From positions 67,099 through 131,098 of the forward strand of contig PCUW01000054.1 of assembly GCA_002787775.1 (NCBI GenBank): a stretch of DNA of 64,000 nucleotides, written 5' to 3'. A model generated the notes under the pieces. It did no database searches. It was not told where the DNA came from and saw nothing but the letters and a program-made list of their open reading frames with translations. The stretch comes from Bdellovibrionales bacterium CG12_big_fil_rev_8_21_14_0_65_38_15 (lineage in GTDB: Bacteria; Bdellovibrionota; Bacteriovoracia; Bacteriovoracales; Bacteriovoracaceae). The translations under genes and the position numbers were made by a program. Shown piece after piece: positions 52,405-61,537 of the stretch (its first letter is position 1; each line of letters starts with the position of its first letter).

Positions 52405-55064
52405 ACGTCAAACTAGCCCTAAAAATACCTAAAAAATTAGTTAGAAACCAAAATGGTCAGCTAACAGTTTTTCTCGCCATAGGTTTAACAATTTTTTTAA
52501 CGATGACCGCGTTCATCATTAATGTTGGGTTGTTTGTTAAAGCAAAAATCAATTTGCAAAATGCCACTGACGCCGCAGCTTGGTCTGGCGCTGCCGTTCA
52601 AGCAAGACAACTCACACAAATTGGTTATCTCAATTTCGAACTTCGAAACGTCTATAAAGAATGGCTTTTTAAATATTATATTTTAGGAAATCTTGGACAC
52701 ACGCAAAGAATTAATGATGCTGATTTTAGATTAAGACCCGCGGGTGGTTTGAGCATGGGCTCAAACTACGATCGCTTTAATGTTCCATCTGTTTGCGTTC
52801 ACGCTGGGACTGGCACAAATGATATTTGCCTCTCTTCTTTTGTTCCGGGTCTGCCACGTTTTGAAACAATTGATCTACCAAATATTACATCCGAGTCTCA
52901 AGAGTTTATTGATAAAATTGCTAGTAAAAAAGGTGATGACTGCTCTTTTAGATCGGCGATCAATTACGCAACAACATTAATTTGGACTTATGGCACTGGT
53001 GCCTCGCTCTCTGCTTCTTCAGATCTTCCGGCTTTAACAAGTGGAAGAATTGGAGCTTGGCCTGCGGCCTTTTTATTGGGAGCTCGTGTACGAACTCTTG
53101 AAGCAATGGTGAATCGCCCACCAGAAAATGATCTGTGTTATACAGGAGGCGATTGCACCCTTATCACAAGTCTAAATACTGCTCATGTTGCTAACGAACG
53201 ACCTATAAAAGCATTCTTTGCTGGTCTTAGAAATTATTCCGGTGGCGCTTTTAAACAAACGAATGGAGCCATGGATGAAACACTCTCATCTTTTAGGCTT
53301 GAAGAACTTGCGCCTCAAGAATTTGATGCCACTCCGGATTCTTTAAGCGGCATGCTTATTCCAACAGAAAGTCCGACCTGGAATCCAAGTCTTTTAAAGA
53401 AAAGATATCTTGATCTTCAAGCTATTCCAGTTAACTACACTATTTTTTACACAAGTTTTTCAGCACGAAGCCAAGATTTAAATATTGGCGGACAAGTCCT
53501 TCCATCCGATGCTGAATGTACGACAGTGAAAACAGCAATGCCTGTCCCGGCTTATCTAACAGGTTTTCAAAAAAATCCAGAAGTCCTAACCTACTACGCA
53601 GTCAGAACGAGGGTTAAATTCTCAGGTTTATTTTTTCCATTTTCAGAGGCTTTAGAGTTAACAGCTGTGGCAGCGGCCAAACCCTTTGGCGGTCGAATTG
53701 GACCCAAACTTTTTCAAGTTATAAATAATAGTGAAATTCGCCCAAGGACATCTGGGGTTGAAACAAAAAGTGCTCCAAATCTTTCTGGACTTGAGGTCAT
53801 TTCAGGAGAAAGTGTACTTAACCCTGGAACACCTATTCCAACAGGACAAGACTTTTGGATTGCCGATACAGGTAGTACGATTGGTGGTGTTCCAAATGCA
53901 GGAATTGAACCACGCTTTTCTATTCCAAATATGGTTTATAATTTCAGCTCTGCTGAAAATGGTGATTCCGAAATTTTATTTGGCGGATCAGCTTCTGGTG
54001 AACCATTTGAAAAACTTAAACGTTATAGTTCAGCAACTGACTCGAAACGTGAAAGTTTCGGACTCTATCATGCTCCTCAATTTCAAAGACTTAAAACTAA
54101 TCTCATAGACTCTAATAACAACGGAATATTGGATACTGCTGAATTAACAGCATCCATAGCAGCTGTAAGAGAGCCGACTTATTACGATGCTATGAACTAT
54201 ATGATTCCTACAATCAGCGACAACGTGAATTTAGGAACTAAGGCATCAACCTCTAGTTTTAGCGACAATTCGAATAACCCAAGTCTTAAAATTTATGCTC
54301 CCCTCATTGATGATCAAGGGGAAAACTCAATCTATCAAACAGCAGATTCTCTTCGAATTATTGCTCAAAATTTTATTACAAGTAACAACGAATCTATTGT
54401 TAAGTTTTTAACAGCATTAAGAGAAGTTGCTTTGGCCATCAAAGGATCTGGTATAGGTGATCTCTACGATAAAGCGGCTAATATTATTTATCCCCTTTCA
54501 AGAAATTTGCAGCCAACAGATAAGGCGGGATTTGAACAAGAAATGAGAGAATCATCCATCTGCGGTGGAGCTAATACAAACGTAAGTGTTGCTTCAAGAT
54601 TTTCATCTTTTTTTCAAGCTCTTGCACCAACTTGCCCGAATGCTAGACCCTTGGCAGTTCTGATTGGTGAGTACATCGCAGGATTGATAACGGCTAATGA
54701 TGGCTCAACTCTTTTTCATGTTGATACTTGGTTTGATGAGTCAGCTGGAACACGCCACGTTAGCAATATGAAAGATTTAATGACTGGATACAGACCGGGT
54801 GTTACACAGGGAGCAACTGATGACGGACAGCTCCAAAACCCTATAGCTAACGGTAATTTAAACAATCGAAATTATTATTCAACCAAGTTTATTCAATTCG
54901 ATATAATCAGTAACAACTCTAGAACTAAGCTAATTGGTGGAAAAGCCGCCTCAATGATGGAAGAAAACGACGGCAGTATTTTCGTCATCAATACTGATGT
55001 TAAAAATCAAATATCAGGGGACTATCTAAATAAGTTAATTGATACTGTTGATGTTGGTTGGTAA
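52401..55064 (+). CDS. TadG/TadE-like pilus assembly surface protein, 887 aa
   Basis: The N-terminus NQNGQLTVFLAIGLTIFLTMTAFIINVGLFV followed by NLQNATDAAAWSGAA is the TadG-like N-terminal domain: one membrane helix, then the periplasmic/extracellular part. (The motifs are given in parts: QLTVFLAIGLTIFL; NATDAAAWSGA.) The long 800-residue exported part has strand-rich, Asn/Ser/Thr-rich sequence and several cysteines. TadG proteins are parts of Flp-type pilus systems for adhesion or motility. Other tad genes are absent from the window, so this one is isolated. Downstream lies the Lys-rich protein gene. Confidence 0.8.
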   Translation: MNVKLALKIPKKLVRNQNGQLTVFLAIGLTIFLTMTAFIINVGLFVKAKINLQNATDAAAWSGAAVQARQLTQIGYLNFELRNVYKEWLFKYYILGNLGHTQRINDADFRLRPAGGLSMGSNYDRFNVPSVCVHAGTGTNDICLSSFVPGLPRFETIDLPNITSESQEFIDKIASKKGDDCSFRSAINYATTLIWTYGTGASLSASSDLPALTSGRIGAWPAAFLLGARVRTLEAMVNRPPENDLCYTGGDCTLITSLNTAHVANERPIKAFFAGLRNYSGGAFKQTNGAMDETLSSFRLEELAPQEFDATPDSLSGMLIPTESPTWNPSLLKKRYLDLQAIPVNYTIFYTSFSARSQDLNIGGQVLPSDAECTTVKTAMPVPAYLTGFQKNPEVLTYYAVRTRVKFSGLFFPFSEALELTAVAAAKPFGGRIGPKLFQVINNSEIRPRTSGVETKSAPNLSGLEVISGESVLNPGTPIPTGQDFWIADTGSTIGGVPNAGIEPRFSIPNMVYNFSSAENGDSEILFGGSASGEPFEKLKRYSSATDSKRESFGLYHAPQFQRLKTNLIDSNNNGILDTAELTASIAAVREPTYYDAMNYMIPTISDNVNLGTKASTSSFSDNSNNPSLKIYAPLIDDQGENSIYQTADSLRIIAQNFITSNNESIVKFLTALREVALAIKGSGIGDLYDKAANIIYPLSRNLQPTDKAGFEQEMRESSICGGANTNVSVASRFSSFFQALAPTCPNARPLAVLIGEYIAGLITANDGSTLFHVDTWFDESAGTRHVSNMKDLMTGYRPGVTQGATDDGQLQNPIANGNLNNRNYYSTKFIQFDIISNNSRTKLIGGKAASMMEENDGSIFVINTDVKNQISGDYLNKLIDTVDVGW

Positions 55065-55107
55065 TGCTTGATTTTGCCACAACGCACTAGATATACTGGA
55101 TTCAATT

Positions 55108-55875
55108 ATGGGTATAATCGACTTCTTAATGGGTAAAGGTAAAAAGGGTAAAAACGTGGCTAAAAAAGTTGCTAAAAAAACGGCTAAGAAAACTGCGAAG
55201 AAAACTGCGAAGAAAACTGCGAAGAAAACTGCAAAAAGAGTCTCGACTAAGAAGAAAGCTGCTGCAAAGAAAAAATCAACAGCTAAAAAAGTTGCTAAAA
55301 AAACGACAGCAAAAAAAGCAGTAAAAAAGACAGCTAAAAAAGTTGCTAAAAAAACAGCAAAGAAAGTTGCAGCTAAGAAAACTGCGAAGAAAGTTGCTAA
55401 AAAAACAGCAAAGAAAGTTGCAGCTAAAAAAACTGAAAAGAAATCAAAAACCCCAGAAAAAAAGATATCAAAAGCCGAAGCTTTAAGACTTTCTAAAGAA
55501 GAAGCGATTGCAAGATATAAAGAAAAATCAACCAATGAACTCGATCAGCAGCTCTTAAAACAACTTAAAGATAGCGCTATTGATGACGAAGTTCCTGAAA
55601 CTGAAGTCGTTCAAATTTCAGAAGATGATTTGGAGCCAGAAACAGCTGAAACAATTTCAATTGATGAAGTTGATGAAGATGAAGAAGGTTTTGAAGCAGA
55701 CAGCGGCAAAGCAACTAATGACGAAGAAGAAGACACTGAAGAAGGCGAAGGTAAATACGGTTACGGATGGGGTTATGAAGATGCCTTTGATGATCCTGAA
55801 GACGAAGAAGAAGATCAAGAAATCCTAGATGAAGATGAACTTTATGCTAAAGGCTTCGACAAGGATGAAGATTAA
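55108..55875 (+). CDS. Histone H1-like lysine-rich protein with acidic C-terminus
   Basis: Residues 10-115 are nearly all KK/KT/KA/KV repeats such as KKTAKKTAKKTAKK and KKVAKKTAKKVAAKK, as in bacterial histone H1-like (Hc/AlgP) proteins that bind DNA by charge. A short helical junction (KAEALRLSKEEAIARYKEKS) follows, then an acidic tail of about 100 residues rich in Glu and Asp (DEDEEGFEAD, DDPEDEEEDQE) with a GYGWGYEDA patch. The opposite charges could fold back or link nucleic acid to a basic partner. The 12-bp DNA repeats in the 5' part are expected to expand or contract. Confidence 0.85.
   Translation: MGIIDFLMGKGKKGKNVAKKVAKKTAKKTAKKTAKKTAKKTAKRVSTKKKAAAKKKSTAKKVAKKTTAKKAVKKTAKKVAKKTAKKVAAKKTAKKVAKKTAKKVAAKKTEKKSKTPEKKISKAEALRLSKEEAIARYKEKSTNELDQQLLKQLKDSAIDDEVPETEVVQISEDDLEPETAETISIDEVDEDEEGFEADSGKATNDEEEDTEEGEGKYGYGWGYEDAFDDPEDEEEDQEILDEDELYAKGFDKDED
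55187..55233 (+). repeat. 12-bp tandem repeats inside the lysine-rich gene
   Basis: The unit AAGAAAACTGCG recurs about four times in tandem, coding KKTA each time. Similar degenerate units continue to about 55430. A slippage-prone stretch in frame, so length variants keep the reading frame. Confidence 0.85.
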
Positions 55876-55878
55876 TTT

Positions 55879-56139
55879 GTGAGTCAACCTAACCTTGCTC
55901 TCTATTTTTACGAAGCTTGCCCCTACTGTCAGTTCGTTCTTGAAGCGATTGATGATCTTGATGTTAAAGTCGAGTATTGCAATACAAGAGAAGATAGAAA
56001 TCATTATAATAAATTAGTCCAAGATACAGGCAGGGGAACAGTTCCTTGTCTGTATATTGATGGTCAACCAATGCATGAAAGTGCAGATATTGTACGCTGG
56101 TTGAAGGCCAATGCCGCCAAGCTGACAAAAAACGGCTAA
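55879..56139 (+). CDS. Glutaredoxin-like protein
   Basis: 86 residues with FYEACPYCQFV (CPYC redox site), the cis-Pro in GTVPCLYIDG and a GSxDI-like ESADIVRWL end: a glutaredoxin or GST-N domain protein that reduces disulfides with glutathione or a similar thiol. GTG start at 55879, three bases after the stop of the Lys-rich gene. The HD gene follows ten bases downstream, so these are probably one operon. Confidence 0.92.
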   Translation: MSQPNLALYFYEACPYCQFVLEAIDDLDVKVEYCNTREDRNHYNKLVQDTGRGTVPCLYIDGQPMHESADIVRWLKANAAKLTKNG

Positions 56140-56149
56140 GGAGACTTTG

Positions 56150-57448
56150 GTGGAAATTCGCGATCCTGTTCACGGCTCAATTCATATTAGCGAAGAGATC
56201 GCTCCAATTATTAGGCATCCATTTTTTCAGCGTTTGCGTAATATTAAACAGCTTGGTCTTACTGAATATATTTTTCCAGGTGCCACTCACACACGCTTTA
56301 TTCATTCTATTGGTGTGATGCATATTGGGAGCAAAGTTTTTGATAAACTGTTTGCTCAAAAATTAAGCAATCCTGATATTGTTAGATTGAAAGAGACATT
56401 TAAACTTGGATGTCTTTTGCACGATATCGGACATGCTCCGTTATCTCACTCGACAGAATCAGTTATGCCAACATTAGCCGAGCTTAAAATTCCAAAAGAG
56501 TTTTTAGATAAAGTTGATTTTGGGGGCGAACGCCAAGCCACTCATGAAGACTATACAATTAAATCAATTGCCGATAGTAGCTTTTCAGAAAGCTTTAAAG
56601 ACGTCGAGGCAAAGTACGGTGTGCTTCGTTCATGTATTGCAGATGTCATTCGTGGCTCAACTCATAACGACGAGTACTTTACAGTAGAAGGTGTGAATTG
56701 GTTTCCCATTTTACATCAACTCGTTTCAAGCGAACTTGATTGTGATCGTATGGACTATCTACTACGTGATAGTTATTTTTGCGGTGTCAGTTACGGCTCA
56801 TACGATCTTGATTGGCTTATAGACAATTTAGAACCATGTTTTATCGATGGTAAGGCCGTACTTGGTATTTCTGAGCGAGCGGTTGTGACTTTCGATGATT
56901 TTTTACTTTCACGCTACCATATGTTTGTCATGGTTTATTTCCACTACCGTGCCGTTTGTCTTGAGCAATTACTACTTCGTTATTTTCAAACGAGTGATGA
57001 GTACAGAATTCCTGCTGACATTGAAGAGTATCAAGAGCATGACGATCACTATCTTATGAAGTTCTTAAGAAAGTCTTCGAACAAGTATGCTAAGTCGATA
57101 GTTTTAAACGAAATACCTAAAAAAGTTTATGAAAGTTTTAATCAGCCTCAACTTAATACCTTGGAGCAAATTCAAACTTACCTTGAACAGCAAAAGATTG
57201 AATTTATTCGTTGTAGCTCTAAAGGTAGACTTTCAAAGTACTATCAAAATGAACTTATTGATAAATCATTTTCACTTAGAGTTGTAAGAAAAACAATTTA
57301 TGGTGATACGACATTTACCAGTATTGATACTGCAACTGATCTGTATAAAAAGTTTAGTACTAGTCATGCCGTTAATCGTTTGCATTTTAACCTTAAAGAC
57401 TTAACTAAAGATCAACTCAGCCATGTTCAAGGACTCATTAAAGAATGA
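56150..57448 (+). CDS. HD-domain phosphohydrolase (dGTPase/SAMHD1-like, YdhJ type)
   Basis: GTG start at 56150, six bases after AAGGAG. Metal-binding motifs are RFIHSIGVMH (H), GCLLHDIGHAPLSHS (HD) and SSELDCDRMDYLLRDS (D), all standard for the dGTPase-like HD family; RDPVHGSIHIS at the N-terminus is the family opening. These enzymes hydrolyse (d)NTPs to nucleosides and triphosphate, and some act in phage defence, which the sequence alone cannot show. 432 residues. The next gene overlaps the stop by four bases. Confidence 0.9.
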   Translation: MEIRDPVHGSIHISEEIAPIIRHPFFQRLRNIKQLGLTEYIFPGATHTRFIHSIGVMHIGSKVFDKLFAQKLSNPDIVRLKETFKLGCLLHDIGHAPLSHSTESVMPTLAELKIPKEFLDKVDFGGERQATHEDYTIKSIADSSFSESFKDVEAKYGVLRSCIADVIRGSTHNDEYFTVEGVNWFPILHQLVSSELDCDRMDYLLRDSYFCGVSYGSYDLDWLIDNLEPCFIDGKAVLGISERAVVTFDDFLLSRYHMFVMVYFHYRAVCLEQLLLRYFQTSDEYRIPADIEEYQEHDDHYLMKFLRKSSNKYAKSIVLNEIPKKVYESFNQPQLNTLEQIQTYLEQQKIEFIRCSSKGRLSKYYQNELIDKSFSLRVVRKTIYGDTTFTSIDTATDLYKKFSTSHAVNRLHFNLKDLTKDQLSHVQGLIKE

Positions 57449-58143
57449 ATAGGCTATCTCTTTTCATTCTCTTAGTGCTTGTTTATCTAGGGTTATCAAA
57501 AAGTTTTGCCCCTTCAGAAAGAAGTACTCCTTATCTCGTCAATGAACAGGTTTTTTCTAGCTTTTTTCAAGGAGCTCCTCTTTCTGTCATTTTAACCGAT
57601 CGACTTCAAACTGGTTTTTTGATTAAAACTTATTTTTTACAGCTTAGAGTCGTTCAAGGATTCAAACTTCCTGAAACGATTCTAGTTCGAACGTCTTATG
57701 ATTTTTGGCAAAAAAATCAACATAATCTCGGCATGTCTTTATTTCGTCGTGATGAAAAAGATGGTCAATCAAGTGCTGTCGCCCAACCGGCTGGTGCTAT
57801 TTTTCTAGCTGATCCTTCCTATGGTTATTGGGAACTCGCCTCTTCTGGGGAGCGTGAATGGCATTTTCACAATGCTTATAAATATTTTCCTGAGTACCTA
57901 GGTTGGGGTGAATATAAGCCAACGGAGACCTTTTCCAAGGAGCTTAAGCTTCACCTTGCCAATGCTGAAACTTACTATGGCGATAAGAAACAATTTGGAA
58001 CTGATGGAACTGTTACTGCAAATATTTTTCAAAAACGTATCTATAAAATAATCGATACTGATGTTGATTTTAAAAGACATCTTAAAAAGTTCTTCCAAGT
58101 CAAAATGGCTAACGACAAGACTAGGGATCAGGTTCAACCATGA
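57445..58143 (+). CDS. Exported protein of unknown function, 232 aa
   Basis: A signal-like N-terminus (RLSLFILLVLVYLGLSKSFA) is followed by a soluble part with several aromatic clusters: VLTDRLQTGFLIKTYFL-like strands, TSYDFWQKNQHNLG, AIFLADPSYGYWEL, GEREWHFHNAYKYFPEYLGWGEY. The cluster of Trp, Tyr and His could bind a ligand. No family recognised. It is coupled to the HD gene (4-base overlap) and to the next membrane gene (58140, ATGA overlap). Confidence 0.75.
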   Translation: MNRLSLFILLVLVYLGLSKSFAPSERSTPYLVNEQVFSSFFQGAPLSVILTDRLQTGFLIKTYFLQLRVVQGFKLPETILVRTSYDFWQKNQHNLGMSLFRRDEKDGQSSAVAQPAGAIFLADPSYGYWELASSGEREWHFHNAYKYFPEYLGWGEYKPTETFSKELKLHLANAETYYGDKKQFGTDGTVTANIFQKRIYKIIDTDVDFKRHLKKFFQVKMANDKTRDQVQP

Positions 58144-59033
58144 ATGAGTTATTTGATAAATTGATTTTAAGAATCGTTTTTACCGTCGTAGTTTGCGGTA
58201 TGCTTTTCTTTTATAAATATGCTCACATGATGCTTCACCCATCATCGCGCAAACAGATTTTCAGAGAATTTCATCCAACTAAAAACGCTGCTGACACGCT
58301 CCACTTCTTTGCTCGATTGATTGGTATTGGAATTCTTTTTAGCGAGTTCCGCTTTGACCTCTCAGATGGTTTCTTTTTGGCCATGCTGGATTTTGCCGTT
58401 CAAGGATTCTTTGCGGCAGGACTCTATCTCTTATCTGTCTACACTTTAGAAAGTATTGTTCTTTATAATTTTGAATACACTGATGAAATCGTTAAAAAGA
58501 GAAATATGGCTTATGCTTTCGTAGGATTTGTTAACTCTATCGCGCTAGCCACCCTTTTAAAGACATGTCTTGAAGTTGGTGAGCAATCCCTGGTCATGCT
58601 TTTCTTTTTATGGCTTTTTTCGATGGTCCTTTTAGGTTTTGCTTATAAAGCCTATAGCATTTTTTCCAAGATGCCTTTTGCAAGACTTTTAATGCAACAA
58701 AATCTGGGTGCTTCTATTTCATATGCTGGCTACACTTTAGGCTGGACCATGCTGATTACAGGAGCGATTGATCAATCACTTACTGATATTAAGTGGTATA
58801 GCGTTCAAGTCCTTCTAAGACTTCTTTTATCCTTGATCATTTTTCCTATATTTAGAAAAGGCATCATGATTATTTTTAGAGTCGACAAAAACTACGCTAC
58901 AGATAAAGAGCCAACAGCTGAAGGCTCTCTAGGTTATGGAATTTTTGAAGGTTGTCTCTTCTTCACCTCTGCCTTTTTAACCACTGTGATTACTGAACAT
59001 ATTCACTTCGGTACCTTTTACCCGGTCTCATAG
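58140..59033 (+). CDS. DUF350-like polytopic membrane protein
   Basis: The 297 residues form about eight membrane helices in two related halves. The first ends in FEYTDEIVKKRNMAYAFVGF, the DUF350-like block, and the second has EGSLGYGIFEGCLFFTSAFL. DUF350 proteins are uncharacterised, often next to stress genes. It is the last of the coupled set HD phosphohydrolase, unknown exported protein, membrane protein. Confidence 0.7.
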   Translation: MNELFDKLILRIVFTVVVCGMLFFYKYAHMMLHPSSRKQIFREFHPTKNAADTLHFFARLIGIGILFSEFRFDLSDGFFLAMLDFAVQGFFAAGLYLLSVYTLESIVLYNFEYTDEIVKKRNMAYAFVGFVNSIALATLLKTCLEVGEQSLVMLFFLWLFSMVLLGFAYKAYSIFSKMPFARLLMQQNLGASISYAGYTLGWTMLITGAIDQSLTDIKWYSVQVLLRLLLSLIIFPIFRKGIMIIFRVDKNYATDKEPTAEGSLGYGIFEGCLFFTSAFLTTVITEHIHFGTFYPVS

Positions 59034-59070
59034 CAACGCCTCCCAAGCTATAATGGGCTTTGGAGGTTGT

Positions 59071-59589
59071 ATGGATTTAAAGTTTTTTCAACTCTTAGAA
59101 CTGATCAATAGTCGTTTAACGAATATTGAAAAAAATATCGCAAGAATTGATGAGAAGATCGACTTTTCAATCCAGTTGCAACGAAACCATCTCATACGAG
59201 TTAAGAACGGCGCCATGATCGATGATCACATGATTTTAATGGGCGCTCCTTATAATGATCTCTCTCCACAACAAGCGCTCTCTGTGCTTAATAATCCAGA
59301 TATGGATTACACTGTGTTGGATATCACGGCCAAAGGCTTTAAACCTCAAGGCGGAAGCTTAGAGGGTGCGATTAGAATTCCTTATGAGGATTTAGATCAT
59401 CGCTGGGCAGAGATTCAAAGTCGTACGACTCCTCTACTTGTCATTTGTGAAGATGGACTCAAGAGTATTCGAGCATGCGAATTATTGGTCAAAAAAGGTT
59501 ATCTTAACCTCAATAATGTCTCAGGCGGATATCGCTTTTTAAATCGTGATCAGTCAGACTCTAGTCCAACGCCTTCGAACTCACTATAA
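59071..59589 (+). CDS. Rhodanese-like protein with coiled N-terminus
   Basis: ATG 59071 follows TTGGAGG; a start at 59053 is less likely. Residues 1-45 form a heptad-like coil (LELINSRLTNIEKNIARIDEK). The rest is a rhodanese fold with VICEDGLKSIRA carrying a Cys-containing loop (CEDGLKS) in the active-site position, and GYLNLNNVSGGYRFLN as the final strand. Rhodaneses move sulfur or act as phosphatase-like sensors. Its stop overlaps the convergent MarR gene by six bases. Confidence 0.85.
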   Translation: MDLKFFQLLELINSRLTNIEKNIARIDEKIDFSIQLQRNHLIRVKNGAMIDDHMILMGAPYNDLSPQQALSVLNNPDMDYTVLDITAKGFKPQGGSLEGAIRIPYEDLDHRWAEIQSRTTPLLVICEDGLKSIRACELLVKKGYLNLNNVSGGYRFLNRDQSDSSPTPSNSL

Positions 59590-60054
59590 GATCGATAGCT
59601 GTTCTCCCTCTGAAAAATCCTCACTAATGCCGGTTTTTTCAAAGAAATGTCTTAACAAATGCTCCACCCTATCAAGCTCTACGTCACCAAGACGTTCAGA
59701 GTATGTACGCTCAAGTTCGCTGATAGATTCCATCAGAGATAACTTAAATCGCTCTCCATAGGCGGTTAGAAAGATATTTTGCTCGCGCTTATCTTTCTCA
59801 TTCACGTGGCGTTGCAGGTAACCACGTTTTTCTAATTCATTAAGATGACTTGTCATTGTTTGCTTTTTTAAACCGCAAGCAACACCGATTTCTTTAATCG
59901 AAGGGCCATCAGACTCACAAACAAAGAGAAGAACTTCTAGGAAGCTTGGACGTAGATCTGTAAAACCCTTGCGCTGAAGAGTTGATAACAATTCATTTGA
60001 ATATTGTCGGTAGATCTTTTTAAGTAAACTGCCAATGGCTGAAATCCGTTTCAA
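59584..60054 (-). CDS. MarR-family transcriptional regulator
   Basis: Winged HTH with SIKEIGVACGLKKQTMTSHLNELEKRGYLQRH (given in parts: IGVACGLKKQTMTSHL as recognition region) and DKREQNIFLTAYG as wing. 156 residues, normal for MarR. TTG start at 60054 with GGGAG upstream. MarR proteins repress neighbouring genes in response to phenolics, antibiotics or oxidants; the target is not clear because the upstream neighbour in this direction is separate. Confidence 0.9.
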   Translation of the reverse strand: MKRISAIGSLLKKIYRQYSNELLSTLQRKGFTDLRPSFLEVLLFVCESDGPSIKEIGVACGLKKQTMTSHLNELEKRGYLQRHVNEKDKREQNIFLTAYGERFKLSLMESISELERTYSERLGDVELDRVEHLLRHFFEKTGISEDFSEGEQLSIL

Positions 60055-60121
60055 CTGGCGACTCCCTTCCTGAGTAGTCTGTATATAATACTTTAAGCGA
60101 GAAAGAGGTTCGAATCAAGTA

Positions 60122-60373
60122 CTATTTTTGAGCCAACCATAGGTTTAGGCCGACTTCTAGCTCTTCTGGAACATCATTTTGGATTGCTTGATCAAAGCTC
60201 TCAAGTGCATTTAGACTAATGGCTTGCTCAGGATAATACTGAGCCTGCACTCCAAGTGCACTTTCGCCTTTAAGCCAAAGCTCTTCTTTAATTGAATCAA
60301 ATGAACCTTTCGCCATTGCCTGAGATGAGACTAAAAGTAGTGCAACCGACCAAAGTTTAAGCAATTTCATCAT
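60122..60373 (-). CDS. Small exported protein of unknown function, 83 aa
   Basis: Signal peptide (LLKLWSVALLLVSSQAMA) and about 62 mature residues, acidic and helical (KEELWLKGESALGVQAQYYPEQAISLNALESFD, cited in parts as EELWLKGESALG and PEQAISLNALESFD). No cysteine. Possibly a short periplasmic protein. It lies on the minus strand, 54 bases after the rodA-direction start side, with its own start region. Confidence 0.65.
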   Translation of the reverse strand: MMKLLKLWSVALLLVSSQAMAKGSFDSIKEELWLKGESALGVQAQYYPEQAISLNALESFDQAIQNDVPEELEVGLNLWLAQK

Positions 60374-60427
60374 TTAATCCTTAACTATAAGTAGTATTAA
60401 GGACTTTAAAAGCAAACTTTGGGCCAA

Positions 60428-61537
60428 TTAAAACAGATTTCTGGCGTTTGAAATAGATGTAGCTATCCCGCAACATATTCCAAAGGTCATCAAGCTTGTT
60501 CCGCCGTAAGACATAAAAGGAAGAGGCAAACCAACAATTGGAAGTAATCCCATCACCATGCCCATGTTAACAAAAGTATGCCAAAACAAGATCGACATAA
60601 TTCCGATGGAGACAATAGAGTCAAACATCCTGGGTACCGAAGACGCTAACCAAATAAAACGAAAGAATAGAATTATATAAAGAGCTATTAAGAACATACT
60701 GCCAAAGAAGCCATGCTCTTCATTAAAAATAGAAAAAACAAAGTCGGTGTGATTTTCAGGAAGATAGCTTAGTGAAGCCTGTGATGATTTTTTAAAACCT
60801 TTACCTAAAAAACGACCTGAGCCAATAGCAATTTTAGATTGGACAGCATTATAACCAGAGCCTCGAAGATCCGCTTCGGGATTTAAGAAAGTTACGACTC
60901 TCTTCTTTTGATATTCTTTTAAGCCAAAATTATACATGACCATACCGCTGATCACGCCAAGCACAGCAAGAATAGCAATCGTTTTCCACTTCAGCTTTCG
61001 GTAGAAACATACAGAGAAGAAAACAAGAAGAACTAATAAACCTGTTCCAAGATCCGGTTCAAGGGCAATAAGGATAGTCGGTATAAAAGCAATGATGGCA
61101 GGAACGATAAGTTGAGGAAATCCAAGCTCACGATCTGAGTCGGATTTAGCAAACCATCTGGCAAGACCTAATACGACTGCAATCTTTGCTAGCTCTGAGG
61201 GTTGATAGCGAAGCGGACCTAAAGTGATCCAGCGCCTTGCACCCATTCCCATATCACCCATCACCAAAACTAATGCGAGCTGAATGATGAACATTATATA
61301 GATGAACCAAGAAAATCGAAAAAAGTTTTTAGGACTGATGAAACTCACACCAATCCCCATGATCATGGCAAGACCAAACCATCCAAGTTGTCTGATATAA
61401 AGTTCAGACATATCGTCTGATGCGTGAGTCGCCGAATATAAATTAATTACGCCAATAAAGAAAATAGCTGAACTGATACCAAAAAAACTAAAGTCATATT
61501 TTTTTAAAGCTTCAACAAATGCGGAAGTACTAATCAT
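60428..61537 (-). CDS. rodA: Rod shape-determining protein RodA (SEDS glycosyltransferase)
   Basis: RodA polymerises peptidoglycan glycan strands with PBP2 during elongation. The 369-residue product has ten membrane helices, IIGVINLYSATHAS-like TM1, the AEPDLGTG-type loop (LEPDLGTGLL) with the catalytic Asp, and NHTDFVFSIFNEEHG and PLPFMSYGGTSLM motifs. ATG 61537 overlaps the mrdA stop by four bases, so mreD-mrdA-rodA is an operon. Confidence 0.96.
   Translation of the reverse strand: MISTSAFVEALKKYDFSFFGISSAIFFIGVINLYSATHASDDMSELYIRQLGWFGLAMIMGIGVSFISPKNFFRFSWFIYIMFIIQLALVLVMGDMGMGARRWITLGPLRYQPSELAKIAVVLGLARWFAKSDSDRELGFPQLIVPAIIAFIPTILIALEPDLGTGLLVLLVFFSVCFYRKLKWKTIAILAVLGVISGMVMYNFGLKEYQKKRVVTFLNPEADLRGSGYNAVQSKIAIGSGRFLGKGFKKSSQASLSYLPENHTDFVFSIFNEEHGFFGSMFLIALYIILFFRFIWLASSVPRMFDSIVSIGIMSILFWHTFVNMGMVMGLLPIVGLPLPFMSYGGTSLMTFGICCGIATSISNARNLF

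Noticed and set aside
55035-55535. Minus-strand 166-residue Phe/Ala-rich frame
   Set aside because: It is the reverse complement of the lysine-repeat part of the histone-like gene; AAG/AAA repeats read as CTT/TTT give Phe and Leu, no real start signal.
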